NCBI GenBank assembly: GCA_029239875.1
Contig: JARBUD010000015.1
Coordinates: forward strand, 1 to 64,000
Reading direction: 5' to 3'
DNA: 64,000 nt
Source of the DNA: Xanthobacteraceae bacterium
GTDB taxonomy: Bacteria > Pseudomonadota > Alphaproteobacteria > Rhizobiales > Xanthobacteraceae
Both the position numbers and the translations under genes were made by a program. Below, one piece after another: positions 54,009 to 62,580 of the stretch (the first letter of the stretch is position 1; the number at the start of each line of letters is the position of its first letter). The notes under the pieces are model-generated. The model made no database searches. It was not told the origin of the DNA and saw only the letters and a program-made list of their open reading frames with translations.

Positions 54009-55522
54009 GGTCGCTGCTGTGCATCGGCGCATTGCTTGCAATTGCCGCCTGCGCCCCCAATGCCGTCAACATGGCCTCTCGCGGAGCCGATACACCTTGG
54101 GCGCCGAACGGCAACGAGGAGGGAATTTGGAGCGCACAGGGGCAACTGCCGACGATGCCCCCGTCAACGCCGAACGGCGCGCCGGATTTCCGTGTTCCAG
54201 CCAATCTCGCGCTCGCGGTGGTTCCGTCTTCGCCGGAGATCGACCTCAAGCGGACCTATCGGCTGCCGGAGCTCATTGACATCGCCCAACGCAATAACCC
54301 TTCGACACGTTCGGCATGGGAACGGTCGCGTCAGGCGGCGCTGGCGGTGGGTATGGTGGAAGCGACCTACCTGCCGCTGATCACGGCCAGCGTCATCGGC
54401 GGAAGACAAAGCGTGGAGCAGGTCCTGCCGACCCCGGTCGGCACCCAGCGCTATTTCGAAGCCACGGCGGAGGGGGTCTCATCGGTAGTAGCGCTGCAGT
54501 GGTTGGTATTCGACTTCGGCCAGCGCGCCGCCGTGGCCGATGCCGCAAAGCAAGCGGCGATCGCCTCCAACGTTCTGTTCAATGGAGAGCACCAGAAGCT
54601 GATATTCAATGTTACCCGGAGCTATTATGCCTACGGCGCTGCAGTGACGCGCAGCCGCATTTCCCGGGACGCGTTGCGCAACAGTCTTGCCGTCCGAAAC
54701 GCCGTGGAGGATCGTCTCGCTCACGGCCTTGCTACAACGGTTGAGGTGGCACAGGCGCGCCAGCAGGTCGCGCAGTCGGAACTGCGTCGCGTGCAGGCAG
54801 AGGGCCAAGAGCGTGACGCGTATCAAATGCTGATCGCGGCGATGGGCGTCAACGCCATGCTGCGCATTCACGTCGGCGATGACGGGGGCCGTCGACTGCC
54901 CGATGCCGGCAACGTGCCGCTCGACCAGATGATCAAGCTCGCGTTGTCGCAGCGGCCGGACGTCGTCGCCAGCTATTCGGCCCTCCAGGCGAGTCGGGCC
55001 GGCATCAAGGCGGCGGAGGCCGAGTACCTGCCGAAGGTTTTCCTCTCCGGGGCCGCCGCCACCGGCCAGGGAAACTTCGATGCCAATGGCTTACCGACAA
55101 TCGGCCAACAGGCGACCGGATCGGGTGTGCTGATCGGCGCGACGATGCCGCTGTACGACGCCGGCTTGCGGGCGGCCCAGCTCAAACAGGCCCAGTCGCG
55201 CGTGGCGGCCGCCGAAAGCACCTTCCGGCAGACCCAAATTCTGACGGTCACCGAAATCGTCGCAGCAAGTAACGAGCTGCGCACGGCGCTCGAATCTTAT
55301 CGCGCGGCGACGACGTTGGTCGCGGCCGCTTCCACTACCTATGACGCGGCGCTGGAGGCCTATCGCAATGGTGTCGGCACGTCGACGGCGGCGACGGCCG
55401 CCAATTCCGGGTTGCTCGACGCCCGCCAAGCGCAGGCAGATGCACATGCCGCAGCCCTGACGGGTGCCGCCAACCTAGCCTTCGTTATCGGAGCCATGAC
55501 TTCGAGCAACGCGATACCATAG
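54005..55522 (+). CDS. mdtP: Outer-membrane efflux lipoprotein, MdtP/NodT type
   Basis: 505 residues. Lipoprotein signal MRSLLCIGALLAIAAC gives Cys 16 as lipid anchor. Two OEP (TolC-type) repeats cover about 95-290 and 300-500: LPELIDIAQRNNPSTRSAWE, VAQARQQVAQSELRRVQAEG, LIKLALSQRPDVVASYSALQ with long helices. ATG 54005 overlaps the mdtO stop (ATGA). It is the only outer-membrane factor in the window, so the opposing AaeA/AaeB system may share it. Confidence 0.88.
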   Translation: MRSLLCIGALLAIAACAPNAVNMASRGADTPWAPNGNEEGIWSAQGQLPTMPPSTPNGAPDFRVPANLALAVVPSSPEIDLKRTYRLPELIDIAQRNNPSTRSAWERSRQAALAVGMVEATYLPLITASVIGGRQSVEQVLPTPVGTQRYFEATAEGVSSVVALQWLVFDFGQRAAVADAAKQAAIASNVLFNGEHQKLIFNVTRSYYAYGAAVTRSRISRDALRNSLAVRNAVEDRLAHGLATTVEVAQARQQVAQSELRRVQAEGQERDAYQMLIAAMGVNAMLRIHVGDDGGRRLPDAGNVPLDQMIKLALSQRPDVVASYSALQASRAGIKAAEAEYLPKVFLSGAAATGQGNFDANGLPTIGQQATGSGVLIGATMPLYDAGLRAAQLKQAQSRVAAAESTFRQTQILTVTEIVAASNELRTALESYRAATTLVAAASTTYDAALEAYRNGVGTSTAATAANSGLLDARQAQADAHAAALTGAANLAFVIGAMTSSNAIP

Positions 55523-55606
55523 GCGCGAACACTGTGGGGGTGCGGAAGATTTGGTGTATGGGAACGCTTCGTACGATAGCGTCGCATGGGTTCGGGCTGT
55601 CGCCCC

Positions 55607-56479
55607 TCAGTGGGCCCTTTCCGGCAGCACAATGACCGTGGCCGACATTCCTGACACCAAGCGCACGTTGGGCGGGAGATCGCCAAGGCGCACGCGTACG
55701 GGAACGCGCTGGGCGAGACGTATCCAGGAGAATTGCGGATCAACCGTTGCCAGCAGGCCGCGGGCATCGTCGGGATTTGCAATCGCTCGCGCCAGACCTT
55801 CCACCACCCCGTCAAGAACGACGTTGCCTGCCATCAGTTCAACTTGCGCCTTGGCGCCGTCCTGTATGAGCGGTAATTTTGTTTCCATGAAGTAACCGTA
55901 AACGAAAAACGTGTCAGAATCGACCAACGCAAGTATGCCATTTCCGGCACTTGCGAAGTCGCCCTGGAGAGCAGTGAGATTGGTCACATAGCCGTTTACG
56001 GGAGCGTGGATCTTACTACGCCTCATGTTTATTTCTGCCACTGCGAGATTGGCTTGAGCTATCAGCAGCGCGCCTTCCGCCTCGGCAGCCACAGTGCTCA
56101 TCTGCTCGCCAGTCTCGATCGAAAATCCCGGGCTGTTCTCATGCTCAAGCGTCCTGAAGCGGCTCGCGTTGTTGCGGGCCAACTCAAAGGCAGCTTTCTT
56201 CATAGCGACCTCACCGCGCGCGCGGTCGAGGGCTGCACGAAACCGCTCCGCATCGATCTCGAACAGCAGATCGCCGCTCGCGACTCGTTGGTTGTCCTTC
56301 ACGTGAATCGCACTGATGAGCCCAGAGACGTCGGGGGCCACCTGGACGACGTTGGCAAGCACGCGTGCATCACGTGTCCAGGGACTGAGGGTGTAGTAGG
56401 TCCACAGCTGCCACCCAACGACTGCGGCAGCCGTCACGAGCATGAACGTAACCATAAAGCGCAGTATACTGGAAATCAT
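55607..56479 (-). CDS. aaeA: HlyD-family membrane fusion protein, AaeA-like
   Basis: 290 residues from ATG 56479. Single N-terminal helix (MISSILRFMVTFMLVTAAAV), then WTYYTLSPWTRDARVLANVVQVAPDVSG, a marker of the AaeA/EmrA-like group, a lipoyl half (ISAIHVKDNQRVASGDLLFE), short helical hairpin (about 90-155), second lipoyl half (KIHAPVNGYVTNLTALQGDF) and a barrel. It overlaps the DUF1656 gene by 4 bases. Last gene of the minus-strand efflux operon, convergent with mdtP. Confidence 0.86.
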   Translation of the reverse strand: MISSILRFMVTFMLVTAAAVVGWQLWTYYTLSPWTRDARVLANVVQVAPDVSGLISAIHVKDNQRVASGDLLFEIDAERFRAALDRARGEVAMKKAAFELARNNASRFRTLEHENSPGFSIETGEQMSTVAAEAEGALLIAQANLAVAEINMRRSKIHAPVNGYVTNLTALQGDFASAGNGILALVDSDTFFVYGYFMETKLPLIQDGAKAQVELMAGNVVLDGVVEGLARAIANPDDARGLLATVDPQFSWIRLAQRVPVRVRLGDLPPNVRLVSGMSATVIVLPERAH

Positions 56480-56712
56480 CGTAAAGTGGCTCCTGCCAGG
56501 AGCGGTACACCAAAGATCAGGGCGCCGAAGATGATCACGTAAAGGGCAGCGTCTGCCAGTGGCCTGTGCCAAGCGTATCGATAGAGGCCCACCTTGTCCG
56601 CGAGCCAGCTGATGATCAGATAGGGAAGCAGAGCGGCCGCCGCCCAGACCACCACGGGCGGCACGTAAAAACCGAACAGATCAACTGTACGGAAAAGCGG
56701 ATATGAATTCAT
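56476..56712 (-). CDS. aaeX: DUF1656 small membrane protein, AaeX-like
   Basis: 78 residues with two membrane segments (FYVPPVVVWAAAALLPYLII, LADAALYVIIFGALIFGVPL) joined by the loop WLADKVGLYRYAWHR. This is the DUF1656 pattern of AaeX, always found between or next to AaeA and AaeB-type genes. Start ATG 56712 is 7 bases after the aaeB-like stop codon. It is too small for its own transport role and is probably a pump subunit. Confidence 0.8.
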   Translation of the reverse strand: MNSYPLFRTVDLFGFYVPPVVVWAAAALLPYLIISWLADKVGLYRYAWHRPLADAALYVIIFGALIFGVPLLAGATLR

Positions 56713-56719
56713 GCGGCGC

Positions 56720-58870
56720 TCAATCCGTAAGTGCGAGCTGGAGGAAGTCATGATCGAGCTGAAGACGATCGGCGAGAAAGAGCACGCTGGACGCTGCCCG
56801 TAGCAGGCTACGCCCCAAAGGGGAGCCATGGACCGTCGAGAACTGTTCAAGGGCAGCCCACATCCGCGCTATTTCCGCCCCAGCCTCGTCACGCACCGCA
56901 CCGCTGCCCGCGCCCATTGTCGGCAAGCGGGAAAAGAGATTGGAAAGGCGGGACACCCCGAGCTCAAGGGTTTCCCGTGCGGCTTCTGGCATAGCGGGAT
57001 CGGCTGCGGCGCGTCGCAGATTGCCAAGCTCAAGTGCAATTGACGCACTCGCCAGCACGCCGCTCACGAAGATTTGGTTATCGCTTGAGCGCGGATTCAG
57101 CCGCGGCAACAGAGAAGACGAGAGGCCAATGATCTCGCGCGCGATTTGGCGCGGCTGACCGATGCCGGCTGCCGCTTTTGGCAGGAGCTCCCCGATCACA
57201 AGACGGCCGGCCTCCCGGCGGGACGCCAGAGACGTGACAGGAACGAGGCGCGCCGCCATGAGACAGACGAACATACCGAAGATGAGCCCGGAGCAGAAAT
57301 TGACGAAATCGAGGGGGGCCGGGGCGTAAACATTCGCTGGCGCGGCAGCGGCTACGAAATAGATGGTGAAGGTTCCTGCCGACCGCCCATAGCGCGGCGT
57401 TTTGATCAGCAGCCCGAGGGGAACGAGTATGGCAAGCAGGAACGCGGCCAGCATACCGAATCCTTCGAGCCACGGATACACGAGTGTCATGACGACATAG
57501 GCGCAAATACATGCTGCGATCACTGCTCGGAAGTAAGGCCAGCCAAGCTTTTCAGGATTGTCCGTGTTGACGCACTGATAGCTCATGAGGGCAAGGCCGG
57601 TAATACCGGCAATTCCCTGGTCCCATTCGGTTGCGTACCAGAACAAACAGAACACAAGAACCGCCAGCGCAACCCGGGTCCCCTGGAGCACCGCTTCGCG
57701 TCGCCCGACTCGCGCAGAGCGGCACGTGCGCAAGCCGCCGCGCACGACCTCGCCGCCGCGCGATCGTGCAGAGTTGAATATGGTGTCGGCTATGAAGGAC
57801 AGCATAGACAGCCTGCGCAGCAACTTATTCGTGCGCCGTATAATAAAAAGCAGCTCGGCCAAGGAGGCCAGTGGACCCTCCATGGCCTCGATGTCCGATT
57901 CAAGTGACGCCATGCGGCGCCGAGCGAGGAAAAGCTCGGATCGCTGAAAGCCTAAGCTCCTCTGCGCGGCCCGGCCGGCAGAGATACTTTCGAGCGTGGT
58001 GATGGTCATTTCGAGCGCCGACGTGAGGCGGTCGCGATCGCTCTCATTGCCCGCACACCGGATCCGGAACTCTACGAGACGGAGATAGAGGCTGCGCGCA
58101 ATGGCCAGGACAGCAAGCGCTTCCTTGGCTGCAGCGCGTAAGGCAACATCGTCCGCTCTCATCTCCCGAAGTTCGAACATGGAATACGAACGCAACGCGT
58201 CGAATTTGGCGATATTGTCCAGAAGATCGTCGCGCTGACGCACGAATTCGTCGAGTGAAATCTCAGTTTTCAGAGCCGCCGCGGCATGAGCGGCAAGCTG
58301 CTTCAAAGTTGTCGTCAGGAGACCTCGCAGTTGGACGCTCGCGTACTTTGGCACTACCAGACTAGTTGCCACGCCAGCGCAGGCTATCCCGATCGAGATC
58401 GCCGTGACTCGGTTCACGGCCACGGCCCAAGCGCCGTACGGATTAATCGCGCTTTCAAAGATGATGAGCAGACCCGTGTATCCAGCCAGCATGAAGCCGT
58501 ACGACGCAAAATTGGTCATCCGCGTGGCGCCGTAATAGCACGCGAACATCCAGATCGCGGCAGCTGCGACCAACAGAGCCGGAATTTGTGAAAACGCCTT
58601 CACGATAAATAGGCCGCAGATCGCGGCGAGTATCGTTCCCAGAAGACGGAACGCACCCTTGGCCAATGCAGCTCCAGCGGAGGACTGGGGAAGCAGGTAG
58701 ACAGTCAAGATTGCCCATTGCGGCTCCTGCACCTCCAACCAGTAGGCAATGGCTAGCGCAACGATGGCCGCCAGGGCAAGACGCACGGACACGACCAGAT
58801 CGCGCCAGTCAAAATCTCCGGCAAAAGCGGGCCGTACAGGAGCCGTCGTCCCGTTCGCCTCCACTGCCAA
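56720..58870 (-). CDS. aaeB: FUSC-family inner-membrane efflux protein, AaeB-like
   Basis: 716 residues from a TTG start (GGAGACAGGG upstream; GTG 58864 is an alternative). Two membrane blocks of about six helices each (about 25-175 and 400-550), each followed by a long soluble helical region, the full AaeB/FusC layout. Start of the first block: LVVSVRLALAAIVALAIAYW then EPQWAILTVYLLPQSSAGAA. AaeB exports p-hydroxybenzoate and related aromatic acids. It is upstream of the DUF1656 and AaeA-like genes and downstream of a LysR gene. The order B-X-A differs from E. coli aaeXAB. Confidence 0.87.
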   Translation of the reverse strand: MAVEANGTTAPVRPAFAGDFDWRDLVVSVRLALAAIVALAIAYWLEVQEPQWAILTVYLLPQSSAGAALAKGAFRLLGTILAAICGLFIVKAFSQIPALLVAAAAIWMFACYYGATRMTNFASYGFMLAGYTGLLIIFESAINPYGAWAVAVNRVTAISIGIACAGVATSLVVPKYASVQLRGLLTTTLKQLAAHAAAALKTEISLDEFVRQRDDLLDNIAKFDALRSYSMFELREMRADDVALRAAAKEALAVLAIARSLYLRLVEFRIRCAGNESDRDRLTSALEMTITTLESISAGRAAQRSLGFQRSELFLARRRMASLESDIEAMEGPLASLAELLFIIRRTNKLLRRLSMLSFIADTIFNSARSRGGEVVRGGLRTCRSARVGRREAVLQGTRVALAVLVFCLFWYATEWDQGIAGITGLALMSYQCVNTDNPEKLGWPYFRAVIAACICAYVVMTLVYPWLEGFGMLAAFLLAILVPLGLLIKTPRYGRSAGTFTIYFVAAAAPANVYAPAPLDFVNFCSGLIFGMFVCLMAARLVPVTSLASRREAGRLVIGELLPKAAAGIGQPRQIAREIIGLSSSLLPRLNPRSSDNQIFVSGVLASASIALELGNLRRAAADPAMPEAARETLELGVSRLSNLFSRLPTMGAGSGAVRDEAGAEIARMWAALEQFSTVHGSPLGRSLLRAASSVLFLADRLQLDHDFLQLALTD

Positions 58871-58891
58871 TGCCCTGTCTCCGTTTCATCA

Positions 58892-59800
58892 TCAATCTTC
58901 TCTTTGCGACATCGGCCTGCCGAAGGAGGTCTCGAGCGTCGACCGTTTTGCCACTTCGCCGAGAACGGCCTGGAAAGCCTTCACCGCGGGTGCGGAGGCG
59001 GCCAAATTGCTCTCGACGACGTAAGTGAGCTTGCCTAGGCGCGGCAGGCCTGCCTCTTGGCCGACTTCTGCAAGGATCGTCTTATTGAAGTTCTGGCCTA
59101 TGGCAATGACGCCGAGCCCCGATCTCGCTGCGGCTAGTACTCCCAGCAGATTGCTACATTCTGCGACATCAATCCACGGACGACGGTGCGCGACAAGCGC
59201 TCTTTCCGCCAGAGAGCGGGTGAGGCTAGGCTTGAGATAGGAAATAAACGGAACCGGGTCGGATGGCTTCAAATGCAAGGAGTGGTGCCCGACCCAGACC
59301 AGTTGTTCTTCCCACAGCGCCACTCCATTCGGGTCGCTGTGGCTTTTGCCCAGAATGACGTCGACTTCATGCGAGCGGAGCACATCATGCAGGTGCTCGT
59401 TGCGGCCTGTAATGAACTTCAAACCGAATTCCGGAAACTGGACGCGGAAGAGTCCAAGTACCTCGGGCAAGCGGGTCCGTGCGAACTCGTCCTCGATCCC
59501 CACCTTGAGCATGCCCTCCAGCCCGGGTCGTGAAAGGCGAAGGCGTGCCTCTTCAGAGATGGCGAGCATTGATCGCGCATAGATAAGCATGGCCTCGCCG
59601 TCGGGGGTGAGGTTCATACGCCGGGTGGTGCGGTGGATCAGCTTACGATTCAGCCGCTTCTCCAGCCGGGCGATCCGCTGGCTGATCGTGGATTGGGACG
59701 TCCCGATTTCGGTAGCCGCGAGACTGAAGCTTCGCTTAGTCGCGACCAGATCGAAAGCCCGCAACTCATCCGTATCGATGAGACCGCCTTGTCCTTGCAT
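58892..59800 (-). CDS. LysR-family regulator of the AaeB-type efflux operon
   Basis: 302 residues. Helix-turn-helix at about 12-70 (LRAFDLVATKRSFSLAATEI, GTSQSTISQRIARLEKRLNR), substrate domain about 95-300 (GMLKVGIEDEFARTRLPEVL, RSGLGVIAIGQNFN). It is the gene before the FUSC protein, 21 bases upstream on the same strand, not divergent as AaeR is in E. coli, so it may be co-transcribed. Aromatic acids are likely effectors by analogy. Confidence 0.85.
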   Translation of the reverse strand: MQGQGGLIDTDELRAFDLVATKRSFSLAATEIGTSQSTISQRIARLEKRLNRKLIHRTTRRMNLTPDGEAMLIYARSMLAISEEARLRLSRPGLEGMLKVGIEDEFARTRLPEVLGLFRVQFPEFGLKFITGRNEHLHDVLRSHEVDVILGKSHSDPNGVALWEEQLVWVGHHSLHLKPSDPVPFISYLKPSLTRSLAERALVAHRRPWIDVAECSNLLGVLAAARSGLGVIAIGQNFNKTILAEVGQEAGLPRLGKLTYVVESNLAASAPAVKAFQAVLGEVAKRSTLETSFGRPMSQRED

Positions 59801-60017
59801 GAATCCAGCTCGTATCGCCCGCCTTTTAGCAGCCTTATGCCATGAAAGACGCCGATGGCTAGCCTTGCCGGCGGCTCCCCTGCAGTTATTGCGAAGGCAG
59901 ATATGTACCGACGGCGGAGCCGGGCATTTCCATTATTTCGGAGCCCCTGATTGCGCTGATTATACGCGAGCTGAGATCGTTAAGCGGTAAAGATTGCGGT
60001 TCACGCGGAGCGGCGCT

Positions 60018-60491
60018 TCAGAATCCGCTGAGCACTCTTAGATGGCGGTGCTCCCGGCTCGCGCCGGTCGGGTGCGCATGCGAATGCCGTTCCTCGGCCA
60101 CTGGAATAAGGCTGAGGGTGCCGTGCAGAACGCCGCGCTCCGTGAACAGCGCCTCGGCATAGGCGGACACTTCGCCCACACGTCCCCGCATGAGCATCAA
60201 GTCAATCGACGTGGTGTGGTCGAGCGGTGCGGTCAGCACCGCGATCGTCTCGTCATGTCGGTCGAGACGTCCTTGGGGCACGCGAGTTGCGAGATTGCGT
60301 ACCGACTGGTCAATGGCGCAACTGACGACGCCGAAGCAAAGGGCCTCGGACGGGGCGTCGATCCGCGCGGACAGCCCCCGGCGAACCAGATCACGTATTG
60401 CCTCCGAACGGTTGGCCGCACCAACGCTCGCCATATAGGCGTCGAGCGCAGCGGCGAGTTCATCGTCGATCGCGATGGTGGTCCGATGCAT
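60018..60491 (-). CDS. nikR: NikR-family ribbon-helix-helix regulator with altered nickel site
   Basis: 157 residues. The N-terminal ribbon-helix-helix (MHRTTIAIDDELAAALDAYM, ANRSEAIRDLVRRGL) and the ACT-like domain align to E. coli NikR (recalled sequence) without gaps to about residue 130 (Gly103 matches Gly103). The four high-affinity nickel ligands of E. coli NikR, His76, His87, His89 and Cys95, are here Leu76, Thr87, Pro89 and Ser95. His79 and Asp80 remain. A 24-residue extension carries His136, 138, 140, 148 and 150. It is divergent from the nickel operon. It is a DNA-binding repressor by family, but how it senses nickel is open. Confidence 0.85.
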   Translation of the reverse strand: MHRTTIAIDDELAAALDAYMASVGAANRSEAIRDLVRRGLSARIDAPSEALCFGVVSCAIDQSVRNLATRVPQGRLDRHDETIAVLTAPLDHTTSIDLMLMRGRVGEVSAYAEALFTERGVLHGTLSLIPVAEERHSHAHPTGASREHRHLRVLSGF

Positions 60492-60566
60492 GATGAATGG
60501 CTCTCCGATCCTTTGACAGAATAGGACGTCGGAACACGCCGTACAATGAATCCCGCTCGGCCAGAC

Positions 60567-60596
60567 TTGCCGATCGATCCGCTCAGGCGGTATGCT
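60567..60596 (+). promoter_or_regulatory. Promoter of the nik operon
   Basis: TTGCCG (60567-60572), 18 bases, TATGCT (60591-60596). The -10 lies within the left half of the NikR box, so a bound repressor would block RNA polymerase. Confidence 0.5.
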
Positions 60597-60617
60597 GCTT
60601 CAGAAATAATTTCATAC
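60590..60617. promoter_or_regulatory. nikR box: NikR-type operator ahead of nikK
   Basis: GTATGC, 16 bases, TCATAC. The E. coli NikR operator is GTATGA-N16-TCATAC, so this site matches in spacing and in 11 of 12 recognition bases. It overlaps the -10 element and ends one base before the GGGAG ribosome site of nikK. This placement also argues for GTG 60630 as the nikK start. Confidence 0.85.
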
Positions 60618-60629
60618 TGGGAGTTCGAC

Positions 60630-61406
60630 GTGACCGGTCTTGCCTCGTTCGCGCGGTACGCTGCGTGCCTCATGCTTGGCTCTACGCCGACCTTCGCCCA
60701 TTTTCAGCAGATCATTCCTTCCGCCGATGTCGTGCCCAACGGCGGCAGTGTCACGGTGGACATGGTCTTCACTCACCCCTTCGATGGCGGACCGGTGATG
60801 GAGATGAAGCGCCCCGTGCAGGTGGGGATACTCAAGGACGGCAGAAAAGTGGATCTTTCGCCGTCGCTAACGGAAAAGGTCGTCGGCGGCACGGCCGGCT
60901 GGACACTCACTCAAGACATAAGCGAGCCTGGCGCCGCCATTTTTTACATCGAGCCGCAGCCCTATTTCGAACCAGCTGAGAACAAACAGATTGTCCACTA
61001 TGCCAAAGTGGTCGTCGACGGTTTCGCCTCAGGTGAGGGATGGGACGATCTCGTGGGCCTCCCGGTCGAGATTCGCCCTCTCAGTCGGCCGACGGGGCTG
61101 TGGACCGGAAACCAGTTCTCCGGGGTCGTTATGAAGAAGGGCCAGCCGGTACCCTTCGCGGAAATCGAGGTCGAGTTCATCAACGATGGAACCGTGAAGG
61201 CGCCGAACGACGCCTTCATTACCCAAGTGATAAAGGCCGACGCGAACGGCACGTTCTCCTATACGATGCCACGCGGCGGCTGGTGGGGCTTTGCGGCGTT
61301 GGTTGAGAGCGATGCGCCGGGCAAATCGCCGGACGGCAAGGAGGTCGTCATCGAAGAGGGCGGACTTATCTGGATCAAGGCAACTGATATGCCCGGATCG
61401 AAGTGA
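60630..61406 (+). CDS. nikK: NikK-type periplasmic component of a nickel ECF importer (DUF4198)
   Basis: 258 residues from GTG 60630, preceded by GGGAG 7 bases upstream. It gives a clean signal peptide (VTGLASFARYAACLMLGSTP) with cleavage before AHFQQ. The mature part is a DUF4198 domain (about 25-250: FQQIIPSADVVPNGGSVTVD, FTHPFDGGPVMEMKRP, VVMKKGQPVPFAEIEVEFIN), the family found in NikK. An ATG at 60546 would start upstream of the operator and is unlikely. His and the mature N-terminus may help capture nickel. Its stop overlaps nikM (GTGA). Confidence 0.8.
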   Translation: MTGLASFARYAACLMLGSTPTFAHFQQIIPSADVVPNGGSVTVDMVFTHPFDGGPVMEMKRPVQVGILKDGRKVDLSPSLTEKVVGGTAGWTLTQDISEPGAAIFYIEPQPYFEPAENKQIVHYAKVVVDGFASGEGWDDLVGLPVEIRPLSRPTGLWTGNQFSGVVMKKGQPVPFAEIEVEFINDGTVKAPNDAFITQVIKADANGTFSYTMPRGGWWGFAALVESDAPGKSPDGKEVVIEEGGLIWIKATDMPGSK

Positions 61407-62029
61407 GCACGCCCGTGGCCCACATTCCGGATGGTCTTCTTTCCGTGCCGGTCTTGGCCTGCGGGGCCTGCCTCGCAGCCGTGGGGGTCGGGCTCGGTTT
61501 GCGGCGCCTCGACGACCGGCTCATTCCACGAGCGGGAATCCTTGCGGCGGCGGTGTTCGTAGGCTCGCTAATGTCCATCCCTGTTGGCCCATCCAGTGTG
61601 CATGTTCTGCTGAGTGGGTTGATGGGCCTCATGCTTGGCATAGCCACATTTCCGGCGGTGTTCGTCATGTTGCTGCTGCAGACGCTGCTGTTCGGTTTCG
61701 GCGGCTTGACGACCCTGGGCGTCAACACGGTGAACATCGCCTTGCCGGGGCTGTTGTTCGCCACATTGATCGGGCCGATGATACGGCGCGCCGGCCATGC
61801 GACGACACAGGCCGCGCTAGCAGGCCTGACTGGCGCACTCTCTATCGCAGGTACTGGCGGCCTGGTTGCCTTGTCTCTCGCCCTTTCATCCTCGGACTAC
61901 ACACCCGTCGCGACTGTGCTCATCGCCACCTATCTGCCGCTTATGATCGGCGAGGCATTCGTCACCGCAACAATCGTCGCTTTCCTCGGCCGCGTGCAAC
62001 CGGACGCCTTGCGGCCTGTAATCTCATGA
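61403..62029 (+). CDS. nikM: NikM/CbiM-type nickel-binding membrane component (S component)
   Basis: 208 residues, about six to seven membrane segments. The signature AHIPDGLLSVPVLACGA near the N-terminus corresponds to the MHIPDG motif whose N-terminal residues and His2 bind the metal; PVGPSSVHVLLSGLMGLMLG holds the second histidine. With GTG 61403 the His is at position 7; with GTG 61415 the protein would start Met-Ala-His, and after Met removal His would be at position 2, as in NikM and CbiM. The second start is attractive although its ribosome site is weak. It overlaps both neighbours by 4 bases. Confidence 0.88.
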   Translation: MSTPVAHIPDGLLSVPVLACGACLAAVGVGLGLRRLDDRLIPRAGILAAAVFVGSLMSIPVGPSSVHVLLSGLMGLMLGIATFPAVFVMLLLQTLLFGFGGLTTLGVNTVNIALPGLLFATLIGPMIRRAGHATTQAALAGLTGALSIAGTGGLVALSLALSSSDYTPVATVLIATYLPLMIGEAFVTATIVAFLGRVQPDALRPVIS

Positions 62030-62580
62030 AATGCGGCGCCGCCGTGTTGTTGATCGCAATTGTGACGGCGTCGCCGGCGGCGGCTCACAAGCTGAGGGTG
62101 TTCGCCACGGTCGAGGGTCGAGAAGTCCGAGGCTACGCCTTCTTTGTCGGCGGCGGCCGGCCGGAGGGCAGCGCCTGGGTTGCGAAAGGAGCGGGCAATC
62201 TCATCGCCTCCGGCACAACGGACGCCGAGGGTCGCTTCGCCTTCGGTCTTCCTGCCACAGGGTCGACGGATGTTACTGTAACGGTCGATACCCGTGAAGC
62301 CCATACCGCCTCCGCAACCCTTTCAGCGAGCCGGCTAATCGGGGCCACCGCCGTTGAGCCTCCGGCATCCGTTTCGGCCTTGGCGAAGGTCCGAACAGCA
62401 CAGAACGACCCGGAGCTTGCTGCCCTCGTTGCGGCTTCGGTGCAAAAGGAGATAGTGCCACTTCTGGAGCGACTGGAGGCTATGGACACGCGACTGCGTT
62501 ACACCGACATGTTGTCTGGCGTGTTCCTGATCATTGGACTCTGCGGCATCGGCCTCTCGGCACGGCGGAGGCGATGTTGA
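62026..62580 (+). CDS. nikL: NikL-type periplasmic component with C-terminal membrane anchor
   Basis: 184 residues. Signal peptide (MKCGAAVLLIAIVTASPAAA/HKL), leaving a mature N-terminus that starts with His. A beta-rich domain (about 22-105: AHKLRVFATVEGREVRGYAF, GTTDAEGRFAFGLPATG) is followed by a helical stalk and one C-terminal membrane helix (MLSGVFLIIGLCGIGLSARR). NikL proteins in NikKMLQO-type importers have this plan. Starts in the ATGA overlap with nikM and overlaps nikQ by 7 bases. Confidence 0.78.
   Translation: MKCGAAVLLIAIVTASPAAAHKLRVFATVEGREVRGYAFFVGGGRPEGSAWVAKGAGNLIASGTTDAEGRFAFGLPATGSTDVTVTVDTREAHTASATLSASRLIGATAVEPPASVSALAKVRTAQNDPELAALVAASVQKEIVPLLERLEAMDTRLRYTDMLSGVFLIIGLCGIGLSARRRRC

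Noticed and set aside
60546-60629. Earlier ATG start for nikK at 60546
   Set aside because: It lies upstream of the promoter and NikR box, would place them inside the gene and gives no signal peptide; GTG 60630 has a ribosome site and a clean signal peptide.
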